Source: Ignavibacteriales bacterium (GTDB lineage: Bacteria > Bacteroidota > Ignavibacteria > Ignavibacteriales > Ignavibacteriaceae). From it: a stretch of DNA of 64,000 nucleotides. The translations under genes and the position numbers were made by a program. The stretch spans positions 31,408 to 95,407 of the forward strand of contig JAGUYG010000016.1 of assembly GCA_020061465.1 (NCBI GenBank), in the 5' to 3' direction. The notes beneath the pieces are model-generated. The model was not told the origin of the DNA and did not search any database. It was given only the letters and a program-made list of their open reading frames with translations. Shown piece by piece: positions 33,476 to 43,237 of this stretch; the first letter of the stretch is position 1, and each line of letters starts with the position of its first letter.

Positions 33476-36070
33476 ATGGGATTTCCCAAAAACACCTTCA
33501 TTTTTACGTTTTTTTTGCTTTGCAGTTTAACCTCTCTCATTACCGGGCAGGTAATATTTAAGGAAATCCCGAAATATCAAGCAAAAACGGGCGATTCTTT
33601 GTTTTTTAATATTACCGATACAAGAAGCATCGCCATGCTTAATGGATCGTGGTATGTTTATTATACGAGTGATAAAGAAAAAAACAAAGTTCGGGTAAAT
33701 ATTCCTTCAATCTTTCAAGGTGAGGCTGACCTAACATTTGAAAAATCTTTTAAGTTAACTGCATCTCAAATCGACAAACATAGATTCCGTCTAATATTTT
33801 TAGGATTAAACTACGCCGCAGATATTTCTATTAATGGAAGAATTATTTACCGACACACTGGAGGTGAATTCCCTTTCTATGTTAATTTGCCAAAAGATAT
33901 TCTATTAAGCGTCGCTGAAAATTTATTATCGATAAAACTTGTTTATGCTCTTGACTCGGAAAATACTATTCCTCTTAAACAGCGTTATCTTTTCCCGCAA
34001 AGTTTCGGAGGAATATTCAGAGACGTATACATTCATTTCATCCCCAACATTTCTGTTTCGCATTTAGACCACAGCTTTTCTACCGAACCGGCATCAAAAA
34101 GAACAACGTTAAAAGTTGATTGTATCATAGAAAACCAGGAATTCAAAGCAGCCTATGACTCACCCGGTCAAAAGGATGATTATATATTCAGAACAATTTT
34201 ATCCTTACCGGGCTACGGTATTGTTAGCTCATCTGAATCGGTGTTAAAGCTTAAAAAAAATACAGAAGAATACCTCAGCCAAAATTTAGATATTGTCAGC
34301 ACTGTCTATTGGCATCCTCAGTCGCCAAAGTTTTATTTCCTTCGCGCTGAGATTTGGAAAGACGGAAATCTTATCGATAGAACAATACGCCGTATCAATT
34401 TTTATTCGCTGCAGAATGATAAAGACAAGCTTCTTCTAAACGGTGAAGAATTTCAACTACGAGGGGTTGCATATATTCCCTCTTTTGATGAGTTAGGGAG
34501 CTTGGCTTCATACGAACAGATGGAAAAGGATATTAAAAAGATTAGAGAGACAGGGTTTAATGCAGTTCGATTTGCAAAGAACGTACCCCATCCGTATTAT
34601 CTTACTCTTTGCGAAAACTACGGACTGCTTTCTTTCATTGAGCTTCCATTAAATGGAGTACCCGAAACGCTTTCGAGAAATCCAAATTTTATTGTTAGAA
34701 GTAAGAACTATCTAACAAATTTTATTAAAGGATATTCCGGCTATGGTTCATTTTCGGCACTTGGTCTTGGCGGGTCGTATCTGCCAAACTCTGATGTGCA
34801 TAAAGCTTATCTGAACGAATTGATTAAAACAGCATCCGAAAAACCGAACGTATTAAGGTATGCCTCGTTCTATGGAAATCAAGTAGAAGTTATACCCGGC
34901 TTGGATTTTTTGGGCATTGATATACTTAACACACCTACAGAAGCATTTAATACTTGGCTAACCGATCTAATCAACGAAAAGGAAAAAGGAAAATTTTTTA
35001 TCAGCGAAGCTTCATATACGGTCAATACAGGGCATACCGATGGTTATGTAAATGAAGGCTCTTACGAAGCGCAAGCAAAATTTTTTGAAGATTTAATTAA
35101 GTTTTCTATCGACAACAAAATTTCCGGTTTTTTTATTAACTCAATGTTTGATTTTAGAGGCGATTATGCTTCGCTTTTAGCAGGTTACGACCAATCAAAC
35201 TTATACCGGCTGGGGATCCTTCGAGAAGATAGAGACATTAATATTTTAACTTATAAAGTGATTTATTCAAAGCTGAATAACACAGAAGCAGTTACAATTC
35301 CCATCGGCAGTAAAACCGACCGCGCTCCTATGGTCTTTATAATATTTGGTTTGTTGCTTGCAATAGTAATGGGTGTTCTGGTAAATTCAGGCAGAAAATT
35401 TCGTGAAGATGCTTCCAGAGCTCTTTTAAGACCCTACAACTTTTTCGCCGATGTACGCGATCAGAGAATTATGTCAACGATTCATTCAAGCATGCTGTCG
35501 TTAATTATTGCAGGCACTTTTGCGCTTCTTAAGGCTAACTTGCTTTTTTACTTTAAAACCGATCTGGTTCTTGAAAAAATACTTTTGGCATTCGGCAGCC
35601 GGAGTTTAATGACTTCGATAAGTTATCTTGCCTGGCATCCGCTTAATGCTCTTTTAATTTTATCCATTGCATTCATTTTTTTGATGGCTCTCCTAGTACT
35701 CATTATTAAAACCGCATCTTTTTTTGTTAAGACAAGAGTTTATCTATCGAGCGTGTACTTCACGGTTGTGTGGTCTTTCCTTCCGTACGTGCTGCTTATC
35801 CCCGTCGGTATCATCCTCTTTCGCGTCCTAAATGCAGAAGTAGCCAATTTATATATTTATTTGTCAATCATATTATTTACTATCTGGATTTATTACCGCT
35901 TAATGAAAGGCATATATGTAATTTTCGACGTTAATCCGGGTGGCGTTTATTTTTACAGCATGCTGTTCCTGCTATTAGTTTTTGGCGGCTTTCTTCTTTA
36001 TTATGAATTGGCTAATTCTTTTTTTGACTATCTTCAGCTTGCACTTAAACAGCATAACATAATCGGGTAA
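33476..36070 (+). CDS. GH2-fold protein lacking the acid/base Glu, with C-terminal membrane domain
   Basis: The 864-residue protein begins with a signal peptide or anchor (FIFTFFLLCSLTSLITG). It has the GH2 sugar-binding domain (about 40-190), an immunoglobulin-like domain, and a TIM-barrel-like part (about 315-600) with LRGVAY and FNAVRFA. The GH2 nucleophile region survives as FFISEAS (Glu511), but the acid/base W-x-L-G-N-E segment reads ALGLGGS (about 428-434), so normal hydrolysis is unlikely. About six to seven membrane helices follow from about 625. It may be a carbohydrate-sensing or surface-assembly protein. Its stop is nine bases before smc. Confidence 0.75.
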   Translation: MGFPKNTFIFTFFLLCSLTSLITGQVIFKEIPKYQAKTGDSLFFNITDTRSIAMLNGSWYVYYTSDKEKNKVRVNIPSIFQGEADLTFEKSFKLTASQIDKHRFRLIFLGLNYAADISINGRIIYRHTGGEFPFYVNLPKDILLSVAENLLSIKLVYALDSENTIPLKQRYLFPQSFGGIFRDVYIHFIPNISVSHLDHSFSTEPASKRTTLKVDCIIENQEFKAAYDSPGQKDDYIFRTILSLPGYGIVSSSESVLKLKKNTEEYLSQNLDIVSTVYWHPQSPKFYFLRAEIWKDGNLIDRTIRRINFYSLQNDKDKLLLNGEEFQLRGVAYIPSFDELGSLASYEQMEKDIKKIRETGFNAVRFAKNVPHPYYLTLCENYGLLSFIELPLNGVPETLSRNPNFIVRSKNYLTNFIKGYSGYGSFSALGLGGSYLPNSDVHKAYLNELIKTASEKPNVLRYASFYGNQVEVIPGLDFLGIDILNTPTEAFNTWLTDLINEKEKGKFFISEASYTVNTGHTDGYVNEGSYEAQAKFFEDLIKFSIDNKISGFFINSMFDFRGDYASLLAGYDQSNLYRLGILREDRDINILTYKVIYSKLNNTEAVTIPIGSKTDRAPMVFIIFGLLLAIVMGVLVNSGRKFREDASRALLRPYNFFADVRDQRIMSTIHSSMLSLIIAGTFALLKANLLFYFKTDLVLEKILLAFGSRSLMTSISYLAWHPLNALLILSIAFIFLMALLVLIIKTASFFVKTRVYLSSVYFTVVWSFLPYVLLIPVGIILFRVLNAEVANLYIYLSIILFTIWIYYRLMKGIYVIFDVNPGGVYFYSMLFLLLVFGGFLLYYELANSFFDYLQLALKQHNIIG

Positions 36071-36079
36071 TCATAAAAA

Positions 36080-39000
36080 TTGTATCTATCAAAGCTCGAA
36101 ATATTTGGTTTCAAGTCTTTTGCCAATAAGACGGTAATAAATTTCAACGAGGGCATAACCTCGATTGTCGGACCTAACGGCTGCGGAAAGACTAACATTG
36201 TTGATGCTATCCGGTGGTGTCTTGGCGAACAAAGAAGCGGAGCCCTTAGAAGCGATAAAATGGAAAACGTTATTTTTAACGGCACCAAAACAAAAAAACC
36301 GATGGGCATGGCAGAAGTTTCATTAACTATCGAAAATACTAAAGGTGTTTTACCAACCGAATATACTGATGTTACCATTACAAGAAGAATTTTCCGTTCC
36401 GGTGAAAGCGAATATCTTCTCAATAAAAATTTATGCAGACTAAAGGATATTACTAATTTATTTCTCGATACCGGCATTGGGGCAAATGCTTATTCGGTTA
36501 TCGAACTAAAAATGGTGGAAACAATACTCAGCAGCAAAGCTGAGGAACGACGTACTATGTTCGAAGAAGCTGCCGGTGTTAATAAATATAAGCTGAGAAG
36601 GCGGCTTGCATTAAGAAAACTCGATGAGGTAAAATCGGATTTAGTTCGGGTTAACGATATTGTATCCGAAGTAGAGAAGAAAGTGAATTCGCTTGAAAGA
36701 CAGGCAAAAAAAGCAGACAGGTATAATAAGATAACTGCTTCTCTGCGCGAACTAGAACTTGAACTTGCCGAAAGAGAATTAGCATTATTCCATCTTCACA
36801 AAGAGCAGGCATTATTTGAAAAAGATAACAGCTTCAAACAAAAGGTGCTTCTCGAATCCCGCTCTTCGCAAATAGAAGATGAAATAAGAGTAATTAAAGA
36901 AGAGCTAACCGAAATTGAGAATCAGTTAAAGCAAAAACGTTTCGAGGTATCATTATTAGTTGAGAAAATTTATAACAATCAAAAAAGTGTTTCGGTATCG
37001 GAAGAAAGAAAAAAATCTCTCGGAAAAAACATCGACAGATATTCTTCCGAATTGAATGAATTGAATGCACAACTGGAAGAGACAAAAAAATCTATTGCCG
37101 ATGCCGCCGTTTATCTTACTCAAACGGATCAGAAGATTTCGGCAAAGCAAAAAGATAAAGAAGAATTTGAAGAATCAATTAGCAGAATTAAAGATGAACT
37201 GGAAAAGCGAAACACTTCATTAAAATTATTGTCCGATAACCTGCTTGAACTATTTAAAGAAATTACGAACAAAGAAAACGAGCTTTCGAATATTGAAAAC
37301 TCGTTGATTGCTAAGAACGGTTTAATTAATAAGCTGAATGAAAAAATTCAATCGTTAACCGGAAACATTGCAAAGACTGTTGGATTTATAGAGCAGTTAA
37401 ATGAAGAAAAAAGAGAAGCCGAAGAAAAACTAAGTCAGGCTGAATCGATATACCTAAGGAAGCAGCAGGAAAAGGAAAACCTTGAAAAAGAATTAACTGC
37501 TCTGAAAGAAGCAGAGCTTGAAAAGAAGAGCGTGCTTAATGCAATAAGAGATAAAATAAATTTCGTACAAACGCTGATTGACAATCTTGAAGGAGTGTCT
37601 AAAGGTGCAAAAGCCCTGCTTGAAGATAACTCGTGGACAAAAGCCGATAAAACTCTATTGGCTCATATAGGTAATACAAAAGAAGAATACAAATTTGCAA
37701 TTGAGGCGGCGCTAAAGAATAATTTAAATAATATTCTTATAGAATCCTTAGACGATATTAAGAACGGAATAGAATATTTAAACGCTCATAATATTGGTAA
37801 AGCATCATTCTTTCTTGTTAATCATATTAACAGTAAAAGAAAAACTTTAATAAAGAAGTATCAAGAATATCAACTGAAGAAAAAATTAAAATCCTTAAAG
37901 GGGCAAAAAGGGGTTGTAGGCGTAGCTGCCAATTTTATTGAAACACAAACCAAGTGGCGCCATTATTTTGACCGGCTTCTTTCAAAGACAATTTTAGTCG
38001 ACGAATTAAGTACGGCTTTTAAGCTTTACGAAAAATTTCCTCAGTTTAATTATGCAACTCTTAACGGTGATTTCATCGATAGGAGCGGAGTTATTGAAGC
38101 GGGTGCGACACCCAGGCTCGACGATACCTTTTTTGGAAGAAAGCAGCTTCTGGAAAATTTAAAATCGGATTTCCCTCACAAAGAAAAAGAACTGGCAAAA
38201 CTCAAAAAGCTGATTGCTGAAAAGGAAGAAAAACTTAACTCCATTAATCTAAAAGTGCTGTCGGAGCGAGGAAGAATGTTAGTGAACGACCTCGCAAATG
38301 TTGAAAAACAAATCGCTCAGTTTGAGTACGAAAAAAATAAAGCCGTTGATGAGATTGAAAAAATCCGGCAGGAAATTCAAGAGCTTGCCGAAGATTTTAA
38401 CAAGCTCGATAATCAAAGAGCTTCTCTTTCCGCAAACTTATCTGCACTTAAAGCCGACAAACAAAAAGCCGATGAGGATCATGAAAGTTTCGAGAAAGAA
38501 TTCAATTCGATAAATGAAGAATTCAATCTGCGCAAGAATAATCTAAACAGCATTAATCTTGAATTGGAAAGACTCTCAGGTGAAAAGAAAAATACTTTGA
38601 ACGCTAAGAAACGATCGGAAGATTCGATTGAATTGATTAACAAAACCATTTCCAAAAGGATGCAGGATATTTCCTCAGCTCAGGAAGAGTTAGAATCCAT
38701 ATCAAATTTTCTGAAAGAAAAACAGCTTGAATATCAAAAGCTTGAAGAGGAAAGGGAAAATCTGATAAATCAGGAGGCTGAGATTGATTCAAGATATAAA
38801 GCAGTTAAAACGCTTATTACCGAAAAAGAAATTAATCTAAACGGTATTAGAAAAGAAAAAGAAGCTAAAGTCAACGAGATTCATACGGCTGAAATGAGAA
38901 TAAATGAGTATGATATTAAAGTAGCCAATCTCAAAACAAATATAAGCGAAAGTTATTCTGTTCATCTTCAGCTAAAGAAATTCGACGATCTTGATTCATT

Positions 39001-39673
39001 CGATTTCAGCCGGCGTTCGGAAGAAGTGCATTCTCTTAAACAGCGTATAAAAAATTTGGGACCCATCAATCTTCTTGCATACTCCGAATATGAAGTAGAA
39101 AAGGAAAGGCTCGACTTTTTGACAAAGCAGAGAAACGACTTGACTGATTCCGAAAAGGATATAGTTAAAACTATCGAAGAGATTAATAGCACAGCTCAAG
39201 CGCAATTCATGGAGACTTTCGAAAAAATTCGTGCCCATTTCGTCAATATATTCAGGGGGCTTTTTAATCCCGGAGATGAGGCGGATTTAAAATTAGAGGA
39301 AAACGCCGATCCGCTTGAAGCTAAAATTGAAATAATTGCTAAACCTAAAGGGAAAAGACCCACATCAATAGAACTTTTGTCAGGCGGTGAAAAAACTCTA
39401 ACGGCAATTGCACTTCTATTTGCCATTTATCTTGTTAAGCCGAGTCCTTTCTGTATTCTTGATGAAATTGACGCTCCGCTGGACGATGCAAACATTGATA
39501 GGTTTACAAAAATAATAAATGATTTCAGTAAGGATACTCAATTTGTAGTTGTTACACACAATAAACGAACAATGGAAGCGGCTGATACTCTCTACGGTGT
39601 TACAATGCAGGAGGAAGGCATTTCCAAATTGGTAGGGGTAAGATTTAACGAGGATCTGAATCTTGTTTCGTAA
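36080..39673 (+). CDS. smc: Chromosome segregation protein SMC
   Basis: The 1197-residue protein has the N-terminal ATPase half (IVGPNGCGKTNIVDAIRW), long coiled coils (about 165-500 and 665-1010), a hinge (about 520-660) and the C-terminal half with signature LLSGGEKTLTAIALLF and Walker B PFCILDEIDAPLDD. It compacts and aligns chromosomes as a dimer. The start is TTG 36080, because the family's MYLSKLEIFGFKSF N-terminus begins exactly there. It is probably co-transcribed with the GH2-like gene. Confidence 0.97.
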   Translation: MYLSKLEIFGFKSFANKTVINFNEGITSIVGPNGCGKTNIVDAIRWCLGEQRSGALRSDKMENVIFNGTKTKKPMGMAEVSLTIENTKGVLPTEYTDVTITRRIFRSGESEYLLNKNLCRLKDITNLFLDTGIGANAYSVIELKMVETILSSKAEERRTMFEEAAGVNKYKLRRRLALRKLDEVKSDLVRVNDIVSEVEKKVNSLERQAKKADRYNKITASLRELELELAERELALFHLHKEQALFEKDNSFKQKVLLESRSSQIEDEIRVIKEELTEIENQLKQKRFEVSLLVEKIYNNQKSVSVSEERKKSLGKNIDRYSSELNELNAQLEETKKSIADAAVYLTQTDQKISAKQKDKEEFEESISRIKDELEKRNTSLKLLSDNLLELFKEITNKENELSNIENSLIAKNGLINKLNEKIQSLTGNIAKTVGFIEQLNEEKREAEEKLSQAESIYLRKQQEKENLEKELTALKEAELEKKSVLNAIRDKINFVQTLIDNLEGVSKGAKALLEDNSWTKADKTLLAHIGNTKEEYKFAIEAALKNNLNNILIESLDDIKNGIEYLNAHNIGKASFFLVNHINSKRKTLIKKYQEYQLKKKLKSLKGQKGVVGVAANFIETQTKWRHYFDRLLSKTILVDELSTAFKLYEKFPQFNYATLNGDFIDRSGVIEAGATPRLDDTFFGRKQLLENLKSDFPHKEKELAKLKKLIAEKEEKLNSINLKVLSERGRMLVNDLANVEKQIAQFEYEKNKAVDEIEKIRQEIQELAEDFNKLDNQRASLSANLSALKADKQKADEDHESFEKEFNSINEEFNLRKNNLNSINLELERLSGEKKNTLNAKKRSEDSIELINKTISKRMQDISSAQEELESISNFLKEKQLEYQKLEEERENLINQEAEIDSRYKAVKTLITEKEINLNGIRKEKEAKVNEIHTAEMRINEYDIKVANLKTNISESYSVHLQLKKFDDLDSFDFSRRSEEVHSLKQRIKNLGPINLLAYSEYEVEKERLDFLTKQRNDLTDSEKDIVKTIEEINSTAQAQFMETFEKIRAHFVNIFRGLFNPGDEADLKLEENADPLEAKIEIIAKPKGKRPTSIELLSGGEKTLTAIALLFAIYLVKPSPFCILDEIDAPLDDANIDRFTKIINDFSKDTQFVVVTHNKRTMEAADTLYGVTMQEEGISKLVGVRFNEDLNLVS

Positions 39674-39713
39674 TTTAATTTATTTTGATGCCATATCGGG
39701 GCTGTATCATAAC

Positions 39714-39811
39714 TGTCATTTCGACGAACTAAGTGAGGAGAAATCTTTTCCGAAGGATCTTTCTGAGTTCTCAATTCAAAATAAGATTTCTCCCTTCGGT
39801 CGAAATGACAA
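39714..39811. repeat. 98 bp palindromic repeat at the 5' end of a secreted-protein gene
   Basis: TGTCATTTCGAC (39714-39725) is matched in reverse by GTCGAAATGACA (39800-39811), and GAGAAATCTT by AAGATTTCTC further in. The central region carries CTTTTCCGAAGGATCTTTCT (39745-39764), closely related to the units within the element at 52-399. The arm sequence resembles a dispersed repeat common in Bacteroidota-like genomes. It lies between the smc stop and the signal peptide of the next gene. Confidence 0.8.
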
Positions 39812-39833
39812 TCAGCCGCGGCGGTTAGACTTT

Positions 39834-41816
39834 TTGAGATACCATCTGCCCATAACTCTACTATTGATTATAGCGGCTGTAATTCTTTTTTGTCCCGCAG
39901 TGTTTACTCAGTGGGTAAGTAATCCTTCAGCTAATACTAAAGTAGTGGCAAATGTAATAAACCCGATTAATATTTCGTCGGTAGAAGATAAAAAGGGCGG
40001 AGCGTTCATTTTTTGGGAAGACAACAAAAGCAGCTTTCAAAACGATATCTACTTTATTCATATCGACGGGAACGGAAAAGTCAGCTTCCGCGCCGATGGT
40101 AAAAAGGTATCCGAATTTCCGGGAGTAAAAATCAATCCGGTTTCTTCAAGTTATTCGCCCGGTTCGGCGTTAGTTCTATGGAAAGATTTTTCAAGAAATA
40201 AAATTGGCGATCTGTTTATTCAACGTGTGCTTTTCAACGGAAGTTTATTGTGGACTAATACGGGTGTTAAAATAACTTCCTCCCGGAACGACCCGGCGGC
40301 TGATTATGAAATAGAAGACTTCTCGCTGTCGGTTAATGCCGAAAGGAATGCTTTTGTTGCTTATATATTGAAAGAAGCAGGCATCGGGAAAGAATCAAGA
40401 TTATGTTTACAAAAAATTTCCGAGAGCGGTAAACTGATGTTTTCTGCCGATAGTTTGGTGATTCACAAGTCTGTATTCAAAAAAACCTCTCCGGCAATTG
40501 TTCCCGATAGTCATGGCGGAGCTTCTGTATTTTGGATTGAATATCAGAATAACAAAAGTTCAATTTTTATGCATCAGATTGATTCAGCGGGTAAGATTAC
40601 TCAGCGTAAAAAACCGTTGCTGATTTCGGGAACAAAAGATAATGTTATTACATTTTCTGCTCATGCGGCACCAAATGATTTTATTTATATCGCATGGCAA
40701 TTACAAAAACCGGAAAAAGAAATTCATCATCAGTTGATAAATAAAGAAGGCAAATTGCTTTGGGGTGCCGGAGGTAAGTCTTCAACATCATTGAAAGGAA
40801 GTCAGTTTAATCCGCAAGTTCTAATTGCCGATTCATTGATATTTCTATCATGGTCTAATGAATATAACAAAGACAAAGATATCTACATTCAAAAATATAA
40901 GTTAAACGGAAGAGCGCAATGGAAGGAGAAGGGAATTCCTGTTATTGAATATCCAGGCGATCAATTTGGTCAGAAAATTATAAGCGATGGCAAATCAGGT
41001 GCACTCGTAACATGGTTTGATAGAAGAGTCGATACAATTAAAGCCAATATTTATTCACAACGGATAAACGCCTCCGGTGCACTGTTGTGGAATCTGACAG
41101 GCATTGAAACTTCTATAAATTACAATACGGAAAAAAGTTATTTGAATGTAGTGTCCGATCAGCGCGGCGGAGTTATTTCAATATTTAAAAATAACCGCGA
41201 TGGCAGAGGGGAAATTTACGCTCAAAAGATTTTCAACTCCGGCACCTACGTATCGCAAATTATAGGGCTTAATGCCGAACGAGCTAATGATTCGGTAAAA
41301 GTTTCATGGTACTCCGCAAATGAAACCGGAGCAGTTGAGTACGATATTGAAAGAACTACAAATTCGGATACAAGCAGCTCAAAATGGATCGTTATCGGAA
41401 CGGTAGCATCTAACGATCAAAACGGAATTAAGTATTATGAGTTTTTCGATAAACCTGAAGACAGCGGAACTTTGTATTACCGCGTCGTTCAAAAAGACCT
41501 TTCGGGAAATTTTCAGCCGTCGGATGTAATTAGAATAAACTATTTCGACTCGGCAAATAATATTACCGTTGCACAAAACATTCCGAATCCTTTTAACGGC
41601 TCTACAACTATTAGTTTTTATTTACCTGCCGCTGCAGAAGTAAAGATAGAATTTTTTAACAGCCAGGTCGAAAAAATTTCGGAAATAAAACAAAAATATT
41701 TTGCAGGCGAAAATGAAGTAACTTTTTCATCCGAAAGTCTAACTCCGGGAATTTATTTTTACCGTTTTCAAGCAAAAGATTTTGTCGATGTAAAGAAAAT
41801 GGTTGTTTCAGATTGA
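39834..41816 (+). CDS. Secreted beta-propeller-like protein with type IX sorting domain
   Basis: The frame is open from a TTG at 39663, but that stretch is repeat DNA. TTG 39834 gives a proper signal peptide (RYHLPITLLLIIAAVILFC). The 660-residue product has about seven modules of 50-60 residues with recurring phrases such as GGAFIFWEDN, ALVLWKDF, LIFLSWSNEY and ALVTWFDRR, which suggest a beta-propeller. A fibronectin-like stretch follows, then a C-terminal sorting domain (QNIPNPFNGSTTISF ... GIYFYRF) of the kind used by type IX secretion. It should be exported to the cell surface or released. The start remains uncertain because of the repeat. Confidence 0.8.
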   Translation: MRYHLPITLLLIIAAVILFCPAVFTQWVSNPSANTKVVANVINPINISSVEDKKGGAFIFWEDNKSSFQNDIYFIHIDGNGKVSFRADGKKVSEFPGVKINPVSSSYSPGSALVLWKDFSRNKIGDLFIQRVLFNGSLLWTNTGVKITSSRNDPAADYEIEDFSLSVNAERNAFVAYILKEAGIGKESRLCLQKISESGKLMFSADSLVIHKSVFKKTSPAIVPDSHGGASVFWIEYQNNKSSIFMHQIDSAGKITQRKKPLLISGTKDNVITFSAHAAPNDFIYIAWQLQKPEKEIHHQLINKEGKLLWGAGGKSSTSLKGSQFNPQVLIADSLIFLSWSNEYNKDKDIYIQKYKLNGRAQWKEKGIPVIEYPGDQFGQKIISDGKSGALVTWFDRRVDTIKANIYSQRINASGALLWNLTGIETSINYNTEKSYLNVVSDQRGGVISIFKNNRDGRGEIYAQKIFNSGTYVSQIIGLNAERANDSVKVSWYSANETGAVEYDIERTTNSDTSSSKWIVIGTVASNDQNGIKYYEFFDKPEDSGTLYYRVVQKDLSGNFQPSDVIRINYFDSANNITVAQNIPNPFNGSTTISFYLPAAAEVKIEFFNSQVEKISEIKQKYFAGENEVTFSSESLTPGIYFYRFQAKDFVDVKKMVVSD

Positions 41817-41854
41817 AAGCCGGGAAAAATTCAGTTAATGATTAATAAGAAAGT

Positions 41855-42577
41855 ATGACACAGAAGAAATTTAAAATATTCATTGATTTTGACGGAACAA
41901 TTTCAAAAATAGATATTGGCGAAGCTGTCTTTGAACAGTTTGGCGATAAAGAAAAAGTTGACCGCATAATTAAAAATCTGTTAGAAGATAAAATTACTGC
42001 AAAGGAATGCTGGATTGCTCTTTGTGAAACCGCACAAATACCGAATAAAGCAGCATTAGATAATTTTATCGACTCTATTGAAATAGACAGGACTTTTCAT
42101 AATCTCATAAATTATTGCAAAGAAAATAATTTTGATTACTACGTTCTAAGCGACGGATTCGATTATTACATAGATAGAATTTTTTTACGGGAAAACTTAA
42201 CCCACATTCCTTACTTTTCTAATAAACTCACTATAGATGAGGACATCCGGTTAATTCCCTTCTTTCCGTATATTGATGAAAATTGCTTAAGCTCGGCTAA
42301 TTGCAAACGGAATCATGTCATCAACCACAGCGGCGATGATGATTTTACAGTTTATATCGGCGACGGCAATTCCGATAAAAGCACCGTTGAATTTTGCGAT
42401 TTTATCTTTGCTAAACACGATTTATTGAGATACTGCGAAAAGGAACGGATAACTTTTTTCCCTTATAACAATTTCGATGACGTAATAACCCGGCTTGAAA
42501 CTTTAAAAACAAAAAAAAGATTAAAGAAAAGACACCGTGCTGAATTAAAAAGACGCGAAGCTTATTTGGTTGAGTAG
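41855..42577 (+). CDS. HAD-family phosphatase, MtnX/SerB-like
   Basis: The 240-residue soluble enzyme has HAD motif I DFDGTIS (nucleophile Asp10), motif II in VLSDGFDYY and motif III/IV in YIGDGNSDKS. The HAD-IB cap of about 70 residues resembles 2-hydroxy-3-keto-5-methylthiopentenyl-1-phosphate phosphatase (MtnX) of methionine salvage. No other methionine-salvage gene adjoins it, so the substrate is not fixed. It ends in a basic tail (KKRLKKRHRAELKRRE). Confidence 0.8.
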   Translation: MTQKKFKIFIDFDGTISKIDIGEAVFEQFGDKEKVDRIIKNLLEDKITAKECWIALCETAQIPNKAALDNFIDSIEIDRTFHNLINYCKENNFDYYVLSDGFDYYIDRIFLRENLTHIPYFSNKLTIDEDIRLIPFFPYIDENCLSSANCKRNHVINHSGDDDFTVYIGDGNSDKSTVEFCDFIFAKHDLLRYCEKERITFFPYNNFDDVITRLETLKTKKRLKKRHRAELKRREAYLVE

Positions 42578-42632
42578 CAGCGGACAATGTGTAAACAAAA
42601 AAAATAATTATGATGACGGAAAGATATCGGTA

Positions 42633-43220
42633 ATGTCAAAAATTGCTTCAAAAATATTTAAGTATAGAAGCTATACCCCAATCCCGTTTTTGTTGTTGAT
42701 GCTGCTATATGAAAATGCAAACGTATGGAGCTTAATAGCGGGATTCATCACTGCTGCTGCTGGTGAAACCTTGCGGCTGTGGGGAGTTAGCTGGGCAGGG
42801 AGTGAAACTCGAACTACCGGTACAGTAGGTGGTACATTTCTGATTGTAAGCGGTCCTTTCGCGTATGTTCGCAATCCGCTCTACTTAGGAAATTTGTTGA
42901 TGTATCTCGGGTTTGGCATAATGTCTTATTCTCTATTTCCATATTTGCAAATAATTGCGCTGTTGTTCTTTTATTTTCAATATCATTTTATCGTAAAAGA
43001 AGAGGAAAAATATTTGGCTGAAACTTTCGGAAGCGCCTATCAAGATTACAGCAAAAAAGTTCCTCGCTTCATTCCTCGCTTTACGCGATATAAAGCTGAA
43101 GGCGTAGAACAGCCTCCGTTCAATCTAAAAGCAGGTTTAAGATCAGAAAAAAGAACAATGCAGGCTTTTGCATTTGTATCAATTACGATCTTTCTTTTGT
43201 GGTTTATAGGCAGGTTATGA
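42633..43220 (+). CDS. Isoprenylcysteine carboxyl methyltransferase-like membrane protein
   Basis: ATG 42633 was chosen over a TTG at 42570 that overlaps the preceding gene. The 195-residue protein has four to five membrane segments and the ICMT/PEMT signature GPFAYVRNPLYLGNLL, with the downstream glutamates EEEKYLAETFGSAYQDYSKKVPRFIP. These residues bind AdoMet in related methyltransferases. The substrate in bacteria is usually unknown. It lies between a phosphatase gene and lpxB, with a 17 bp gap to the latter. Confidence 0.82.
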   Translation: MSKIASKIFKYRSYTPIPFLLLMLLYENANVWSLIAGFITAAAGETLRLWGVSWAGSETRTTGTVGGTFLIVSGPFAYVRNPLYLGNLLMYLGFGIMSYSLFPYLQIIALLFFYFQYHFIVKEEEKYLAETFGSAYQDYSKKVPRFIPRFTRYKAEGVEQPPFNLKAGLRSEKRTMQAFAFVSITIFLLWFIGRL

Positions 43221-43237
43221 CTTGCGGGAAATCTTAA

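Noticed and set aside
39663..39833. N-terminal 57 codons of the type IX-tailed protein from the upstream TTG
   Set aside because: This part is palindromic repeat DNA whose open frame appears accidental; the signal peptide begins after it.
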